From contig VBGO01000044.1 of assembly GCA_005882525.1 (NCBI GenBank), positions 1-10,209 of the forward strand: a DNA stretch of 10,209 nucleotides. Reading direction: 5' to 3'. Shown here piece after piece: positions 6,112 to 10,209 of the stretch; position 1 is the stretch's first letter, and each line of letters opens with the position of its first letter. Under the pieces are notes generated by a model. That model was not told the DNA's origin, searched no databases, and was given only the letters and a program-made list of their open reading frames with translations. The translations under genes and the position numbers were made by a program. Source of the DNA: Chloroflexota bacterium (GTDB lineage: Bacteria; Chloroflexota; Dormibacteria; CF-121).

Positions 6112-7403
6112 CCCGGCCCGGTGACCCCTCTGCCGGACACCTCGTAGCCGCTGGCCCAACGCGCCTCCATCGCGCGACCGTCCGGGTCCTCATGGCGCAG
6201 GCCGAGCGCGGCGAAGACCGCCGCCAGCACGAGCAACGGGGGCAGCAGGATCAGAAGGGCGAGCTGGAGGCTGTGCAACACGTCGGACAGCTTACCGATC
6301 GCGAACGGTGCGTACGAGTCCCCCAGGAGATGCTCGATCAGCAACGCGAGAGTCACCGCGCTGGCGCGCGCGGTCGGCAGCACCACATTTTGCTTGATGG
6401 CGGTGTAGGGCCCGTTGTAGAGATAGAGGCAGGCCGCTCCCAGCAGAAACATGGGGACGAAGAGCACCAGGCTGGGCATCACCAGGGCGAGGGCTACGAA
6501 GGCGGCGCCGGCGACGAACCCGGCGATGCCGATCGGGAGGTTGCTCGCCGAGCGCCGCCGGATCGTCAGCCGGTCGGCAATCGTTCCACCCAGCAGCGAG
6601 CCGGCCAGCAGCCCGAGGACGAGCACCCCGCCCGCCAGCGTGCCGGCGGTGCCCGTGCCGAGTCCGAAGCGCCGGCTCAAGTAGGTGGGGAGCCAGAAAG
6701 CCGCGCCACCGAGCACGAAGAAGAGGGCGGTCTCCGCCGCGATGGTGGCTCGTAACGTCGGGATCTGAAGCAGCGCGCTGAACGTCCTCCACGTGATCGC
6801 CGGAGGCTTGCGCGTCTGCGGACCTCGCTCCTCCGCGGCGCCGCGAAGGGGCTCGCGCAGACCGAAGGCCAGCGCGGCGAAGACCAGGCCAGGGATGGCG
6901 GTCATGTAGAACGCGGCGCGCCAGCCAAGGATGCTGGCCACGATCCCGCCGCCGGCAAAACCAACAGCGATCCCGACTGCGGTCCCGGCCGCCCAAATGG
7001 ACATGGCGCGCCCTCGACCTTCTTTCTTGAAGTAGTCGCCCAGCAGGGCGGTGCCGGCCGGGTAGTAGCTGGCTTCCCCGATGCCGAGCACAGCCCGCGC
7101 GAGGAAGAGCTGCGCATAGCTACGAGCCAGGCCGGTGAAGAGTGTGGCGAGGCTCCAGATGGTGACCCCGATGCCGACCACCGTCTTGCGCACCCCGCGA
7201 TCGGCCCAGATACCAAAGGGAATCGTGCCGACGGCATAGACCAGCAGGAAGGCGCTGCCCAGCAGACCGACCTGGCTGTCGGTCAGGTGGAACTCGGCCT
7301 GGATCTTGGTGCTGACCGCGGGCAGGATGTAGCGGTCGAGGTAATTGAGGAAGTTGATGCCGACCATTACGCCGAGCACGTACCGGGCATAGCCGCGGGG
7401 CAT
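6108..7403 (-). CDS. MFS transporter, Spinster-like
   Basis: This 431-residue protein has 12 hydrophobic segments and belongs to the major facilitator superfamily. NYLDRY at 20-25 in helix 1, the loop 2-3 motif GIWADRGVRKTV (about 63-74), and LGIGEASYYPAGTALLGDYF in helices 4-5 are typical of the Spinster-like and related organic-anion branch. The substrate cannot be predicted; family members move lipids, sugar acids or aromatic acids. The ATG has no Shine-Dalgarno site but has CATAAT eight bases upstream. The short C-terminal tail after the last helix is hydrophilic. The gene ends in TAG within a CTAG shared with the PIG-L 2 stop. Confidence 0.93.
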   Translation of the reverse strand: MPRGYARYVLGVMVGINFLNYLDRYILPAVSTKIQAEFHLTDSQVGLLGSAFLLVYAVGTIPFGIWADRGVRKTVVGIGVTIWSLATLFTGLARSYAQLFLARAVLGIGEASYYPAGTALLGDYFKKEGRGRAMSIWAAGTAVGIAVGFAGGGIVASILGWRAAFYMTAIPGLVFAALAFGLREPLRGAAEERGPQTRKPPAITWRTFSALLQIPTLRATIAAETALFFVLGGAAFWLPTYLSRRFGLGTGTAGTLAGGVLVLGLLAGSLLGGTIADRLTIRRRSASNLPIGIAGFVAGAAFVALALVMPSLVLFVPMFLLGAACLYLYNGPYTAIKQNVVLPTARASAVTLALLIEHLLGDSYAPFAIGKLSDVLHSLQLALLILLPPLLVLAAVFAALGLRHEDPDGRAMEARWASGYEVSGRGVTGPG

Positions 7404-7411
7404 CGAGGTGC

Positions 7412-7417
7412 ATTATG
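7412..7417 (-). promoter_or_regulatory. Candidate -10 element for the MFS gene (leaderless start)
   Basis: The minus strand reads CATAAT, then eight bases, then the ATG at 7403. This is the same spacing as for PIG-L 2, and no ribosome binding site is present. Confidence 0.5.
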
Positions 7418-7671
7418 AGGTCATCGGGACCCGCGCGTTAGCGGAATCAGCGAGGCTGCAGGCCGAGCCGCGCTTTCGCGCGCGCGTGCAGGCGCCGCAT
7501 GCGGGTCGTGCGAGCATCCGAGCGCATCCTTGCCTTTGGCGCGAGGGCGCCGCGACCCGCTGGACGGCGCACCTGCGCGCTCAAGTCACCGTGTGACTGC
7601 GGCCGATGGCTATCGCCCTGGACGTCGGGCTAAATGAAAGAGCACGCTGTCTTGGGAAGGCCATGCGAAAC
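7418..7671. other. Intergenic region without a supported gene
   Basis: About 250 bases separate the MFS start from the amidohydrolase stop. A 62-codon plus-strand frame (7408-7596) has no ribosome binding site, an Arg/Ala-rich shadow-like composition and no recognisable motif. A GC-rich CGCGC-TTTC-GCGCG hairpin occurs near 7470-7485 but has no T-run. I see no clear terminator for the amidohydrolase operon. Confidence 0.5.
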
Positions 7672-8523
7672 TCAGCTGAGTTCGAGCTTTAGCAGCCGGG
7701 CCGCGTTTTCGCGAAGGATCTTCACCTTCGCTTCGGGTTTCAGCGAGAGCGCATCGAGCTCTTCCATCACCCGTGCCGGCTTGATGAACGGGTAATCGCT
7801 GCCGAATAGCGTCCGGTCCTGGAGCCGGCCGCCGATCTCGCGCACCAGTTCCTCGGGATAGTAGCGCGGCGACCAGCCGGACAGCTCGATGAAGATATTC
7901 GTCTTGTGCAGGGCCATGGCGATCAGTTCCAGGTGCCAGGGCCAGCCGAAGTGAGCGGCAATGATCGGCAGCTCCGGGAAGTGGGCCGCCACCACATCCA
8001 GGTGGATGGGGCGCGCCGGGTCGAGCTTGATACCCTGCCCGCCGGGCTGGCCGGCGCCGATGCCGCTGGTCCCGGTGTGGAAGAGGCACGGGACCCTCAG
8101 CTCCGATGCCTTCTCCCAGAGCTTGAAATGCCGCTCATCGCTCGGGTAGAAGTCCTGCATCGACGGATGGAACTTCGCTCCCTTCGCGCCGAGCTCGGTG
8201 ACCGCCCGCTCCAGCTCCTGGACCGCGTCCTTCTTCCAGGGATCGACCGACGCGAAGAACGCGAAGCGTTTCGGGTGACGCTTGACGATCGCCGCTACGA
8301 CGTCATTGGTGAGCGGCGGCCGGTGCGTCGCCGTTTCGGCATCCCAGGCGAGCAGGATACCGAAGAGCTGCTCCTGGGCGAACTCGACGGCGAGCTCGTC
8401 CACGCTGCGCTCGTGGACCTCGCTGCGAAAGTACCTGGCCGCCCCCTCACGGTAGGGACCCATGCTGCCATCGAGCCATTCCTTGAGCGGCAGATGGACG
8501 TGCAGGTCGATCGCGCGGATCAA
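7672..8523 (-). CDS. Amidohydrolase-2 family (ACMSD-like) metal-dependent hydrolase
   Basis: This is a TIM-barrel hydrolase or decarboxylase of the amidohydrolase-2 family (PF04909), whose members include ACMSD and gamma-resorcylate decarboxylase. The 283-residue protein opens with the metal motif DLHVH (H8, H10), then KFHP (117-120), HTGTSG (149-154), AAHFGWPW (189-196; H191) and the catalytic-type LFGSDYPF (239-246; D243). The best start is a TTG one base after the MOSC stop. The frame is open further upstream, but that part lies inside the MOSC gene and does not resemble the family, whose proteins normally begin at IDLHVH. It is the second gene of a translationally coupled pair with the MOSC gene. 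The substrate is unknown; hydrolysis or non-oxidative decarboxylation are both possible. Confidence 0.9.
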   Translation of the reverse strand: MIRAIDLHVHLPLKEWLDGSMGPYREGAARYFRSEVHERSVDELAVEFAQEQLFGILLAWDAETATHRPPLTNDVVAAIVKRHPKRFAFFASVDPWKKDAVQELERAVTELGAKGAKFHPSMQDFYPSDERHFKLWEKASELRVPCLFHTGTSGIGAGQPGGQGIKLDPARPIHLDVVAAHFPELPIIAAHFGWPWHLELIAMALHKTNIFIELSGWSPRYYPEELVREIGGRLQDRTLFGSDYPFIKPARVMEELDALSLKPEAKVKILRENAARLLKLELS

Positions 8524-8524
8524 G

Positions 8525-8968
8525 CTACGAGGCGAGCGGCTCCGATTGCTCGATGCGGATGGCGTCGCCGACTCCGATGGTTCCCCCCTCGACAACGCGC
8601 GCCAGCATGCCTCGCCGGCCCTCGAGCTCGGCGCGCAAGCCATCCCGGATCTCGTCCATCCGAAAACAGGGCTCGCAAATCGCGGTGATCTCCAGCACGG
8701 CGCTCCCGCCGAGGCGCAGCCGCGTACCGGCCGGGAGCCGCATGACGTCCACCCCTTCTACGGTCACGTTCTCCTTGATGGTGCCCGGCAGGACCGCGAC
8801 CGCGTCGAGCGCCTCCCGATCGGCCAGCAGAACCTGCCGCTTGGAGGCGGCACTGGCGTGCTTGTCACCCTCGATGCCGACGCCTTCCACCAGCCTGGCG
8901 GTCGGCACCTGCTGCATGGGTTCGCGGTGGCCAGGACAGAGCTGGATGGAAACGATGCGGGCTGTCAC
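8525..8968 (-). CDS. MOSC-domain protein
   Basis: This 147-residue protein is a single MOSC domain (the C-terminal domain of molybdenum cofactor sulfurases, PF03473). The core shows GVGIEGDKHA (29-38), ENVTVEG (66-72), LRLG (85-88) and CEPC (98-101) with the conserved Cys thought to carry the sulfur or cofactor contact. Single-domain MOSC proteins such as YiiM detoxify N-hydroxylated compounds using Mo cofactor, but this one is shorter and its reaction is unknown. It starts with GTG seven bases after a TAATCT element, without a ribosome binding site. It is first in an operon with the amidohydrolase and divergent from fumC. Its stop is TAG. Confidence 0.92.
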   Translation of the reverse strand: MTARIVSIQLCPGHREPMQQVPTARLVEGVGIEGDKHASAASKRQVLLADREALDAVAVLPGTIKENVTVEGVDVMRLPAGTRLRLGGSAVLEITAICEPCFRMDEIRDGLRAELEGRRGMLARVVEGGTIGVGDAIRIEQSEPLAS

Positions 8969-8975
8969 GGCGTAC

Positions 8976-8981
8976 AGATTA
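8976..8981 (-). promoter_or_regulatory. Candidate -10 element for the MOSC operon (leaderless start)
   Basis: The minus strand reads TAATCT (TAnnnT) seven bases before the GTG at 8968. Confidence 0.45.
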
Positions 8982-9011
8982 CGCGATTCCTCGCGGCATC
9001 GATGGCCCCCG

Positions 9012-9026
9012 GGTTGGCCGCCAACC
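9012..9026. promoter_or_regulatory. Perfect inverted repeat between the MOSC and fumarase genes, candidate operator
   Basis: GGTTGGC (9012-9018) and GCCAACC (9020-9026) are a perfect 7-bp inverted repeat with one central base. It lies in the 68-base divergent region, covering the place where a -35 for the fumarase promoter would be (about 9010-9015). This is a fitting place for a dimeric regulator, but the protein cannot be named. Confidence 0.45.
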
Positions 9027-9032
9027 GGTTGT

Positions 9033-9038
9033 TAGCAT
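9033..9038 (+). promoter_or_regulatory. Candidate -10 element for fumarase (leaderless start)
   Basis: TAGCAT (TAnnnT) is seven bases before the ATG at 9046, which favours that ATG over the in-frame one at 9037. Confidence 0.4.
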
Positions 9039-9045
9039 GACCTCG

Positions 9046-10209
9046 ATGACCGAGGACGTGGACCGCATCGAACGAGACTCGATGGGTGAGGTCAGCGTCC
9101 CATCCACTGCCTATTACGGTGCCAGCACCGAGCGTGCTCGCCAGAACTTCCCGATCAGCAACCTGCGCCTGCCACGGCGGTTTATCCGCGCCCTGGCCCA
9201 GCTCAAGGGTGCCGCGGCGCTGGTGAACGCCGAGCTAGGACTCCTCGAGACCCGCCTGGCTAACCCGATTCAACAGGCCGCCGAAGACGTGGAAGAAGGG
9301 AAATTCGACAAGGACTTCGTCGTCGACGTCTTCCAGACCGGATCGGGCACCTCCACCAACACGAATGCCAACGAAGTGATCGCCAACCGCGCCAACGAAA
9401 TTCTCGGGCAGCCCCTCGGGTCGAGGCAGCCAGTGCATCCCAATGACCACGTCAACCTGTGCCAGTCGAGCAATGACGTCATCCCGTCGGCGATGCAGCT
9501 GGCCGCGCTGGTGGCCATCCACGAAGAGCTGGTACCGGCACTCACCTACCTCAAGGATGCGCTCGATCAGAAGGCGCGCGAGCTAATGCCGATTATCAAA
9601 ACCGGACGAACGCACCTGCAGGACGCCACCCCCATCCGGCTCGGCCAGGAGTTCCTCGGCTATGCCGGTCAGGTCGAGCGTTCGGTCGAACGCGTCCGCC
9701 GCGGCGCGGAGGAGCTGGCCGACCTCCCGCTGGGCGGCACGGCCGTCGGCACTGGCATCAATGCCCACCCCGAGTTCGCCCAGCGGGTCTGCGCGCACCT
9801 GACTCGGCGCGCGGGCATACCGGTAAAGGAGACCGACAACCATTTCCAGGCCCAGGCAACCCTCGACGCCGTCCTGTCGGCGGCGGGTGCTGTTCGCTCC
9901 GTCGCCGTCAGCCTCTGGAAGATCGGCAACGATCTGCGCTGGTTCGCCTCAGGACCGCGCGCCGGCCTGGGCGAGATCACCCTGCCGGAGGTGCAGCCCG
10001 GAAGCTCGATCATGCCCGGCAAAGTCAACCCGGTGATCATCGAGTCGATGACCATGGTGGTGGCGCGGGTGCTCGGCAACGACCAGACGATCACGATCGC
10101 CGCCCAGTCGGGCAGCATCTTCGAGCTCAACCTGATGATGCCGGTGGCCGCCTACTGCCTGCTGGAGTCGATCGGCCTGCTCTCCAGCTCGGCTCAGAAT
10201 CTCGCCCGG
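9046..10209 (+). CDS. fumC: Class II fumarate hydratase, 3' end cut by the window
   Basis: FumC interconverts fumarate and L-malate in the TCA cycle as a cytoplasmic homotetramer. The 388 residues seen of about 460 hold the expected fold and motifs: DSMGEVSVP (11-19), TGSGTSTNTNANEV (98-111), VHPNDHVN (130-137), QSSND (140-144), GRTHLQDATPI (187-197; H190) and the superfamily signature GSSIMPGKVN (319-328), where S321 would be the catalytic base. HPND plus QSSND point to fumarase; aspartase usually has STND. VNPVIIE after the signature is somewhat aspartase-like, so aspartate ammonia-lyase remains a weaker option. The start is the ATG at 9046 because of the upstream -10 spacing; an ATG at 9037 would add three residues. 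The reading frame is open to the window end. Confidence 0.9.
   Translation, partial: MTEDVDRIERDSMGEVSVPSTAYYGASTERARQNFPISNLRLPRRFIRALAQLKGAAALVNAELGLLETRLANPIQQAAEDVEEGKFDKDFVVDVFQTGSGTSTNTNANEVIANRANEILGQPLGSRQPVHPNDHVNLCQSSNDVIPSAMQLAALVAIHEELVPALTYLKDALDQKARELMPIIKTGRTHLQDATPIRLGQEFLGYAGQVERSVERVRRGAEELADLPLGGTAVGTGINAHPEFAQRVCAHLTRRAGIPVKETDNHFQAQATLDAVLSAAGAVRSVAVSLWKIGNDLRWFASGPRAGLGEITLPEVQPGSSIMPGKVNPVIIESMTMVVARVLGNDQTITIAAQSGSIFELNLMMPVAAYCLLESIGLLSSSAQNLAR

Noticed and set aside
7470..7485. GC hairpin as terminator of the amidohydrolase operon
   Set aside because: It is about 190 bases past the stop and has no T-run on the relevant strand.
7408..7596. 62-codon plus-strand frame in the intergenic gap
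   Set aside because: No ribosome binding site, no motif, and shadow-like composition; its start also overlaps the MFS promoter.

Overview
This is a high-GC bacterial chromosome segment with densely packed, mostly housekeeping or accessory metabolic genes on both strands. I see no tRNA, rRNA, CRISPR array, insertion sequence or phage gene. The GC-rich codon use, frequent GTG and TTG starts, TAnnnT-type -10 elements a few bases before start codons, and the mix of families suggest a soil-type Chloroflexota, Dormibacterota or Actinomycetota lineage. No marker gene fixes the phylum.

Left (1-2328, minus strand): a tightly overlapping operon etfB-etfA-PIG-L deacetylase. The Etf genes encode an FAD electron-transfer flavoprotein. 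The deacetylase runs off the left edge and is broken by an in-frame TAG just before its second metal-binding motif.

Centre-left (2365-4860, plus strand): a SPL-like radical SAM protein, a small zinc-ribbon protein and a metallo-beta-lactamase exonuclease of the DNA-ligase-associated type. They are followed by a 19-residue Lys/Arg-rich peptide gene with a very strong Shine-Dalgarno site and a textbook terminator. A good match to the Gram-positive LexA (SOS) box lies 20 bases before the radical SAM start. The block therefore looks like a DNA-damage-inducible repair cluster, and it is the most interesting part of the window.

Centre (4860-7403): a small membrane-protein gene on the minus strand, broken by an in-frame TAG and probably by a frameshift near its start. 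It is divergent from an intact second PIG-L deacetylase, which converges with a Spinster-like MFS transporter; the stop codons of the last two overlap in one CTAG.

Right (7672-10209): a MOSC-domain protein and an amidohydrolase form a two-gene minus-strand operon. It is divergent from a class II fumarase that runs off the right edge. A perfect 7-bp inverted repeat lies in the shared control region.

Several genes (PIG-L 2, MFS, MOSC, fumarase) have a TAnnnT or CATAAT -10 element 7 or 8 bases before the start codon, which points to leaderless transcripts. Both broken genes carry TAG, but TAG also ends several intact genes, so local gene decay or sequence error is likelier than a changed genetic code.
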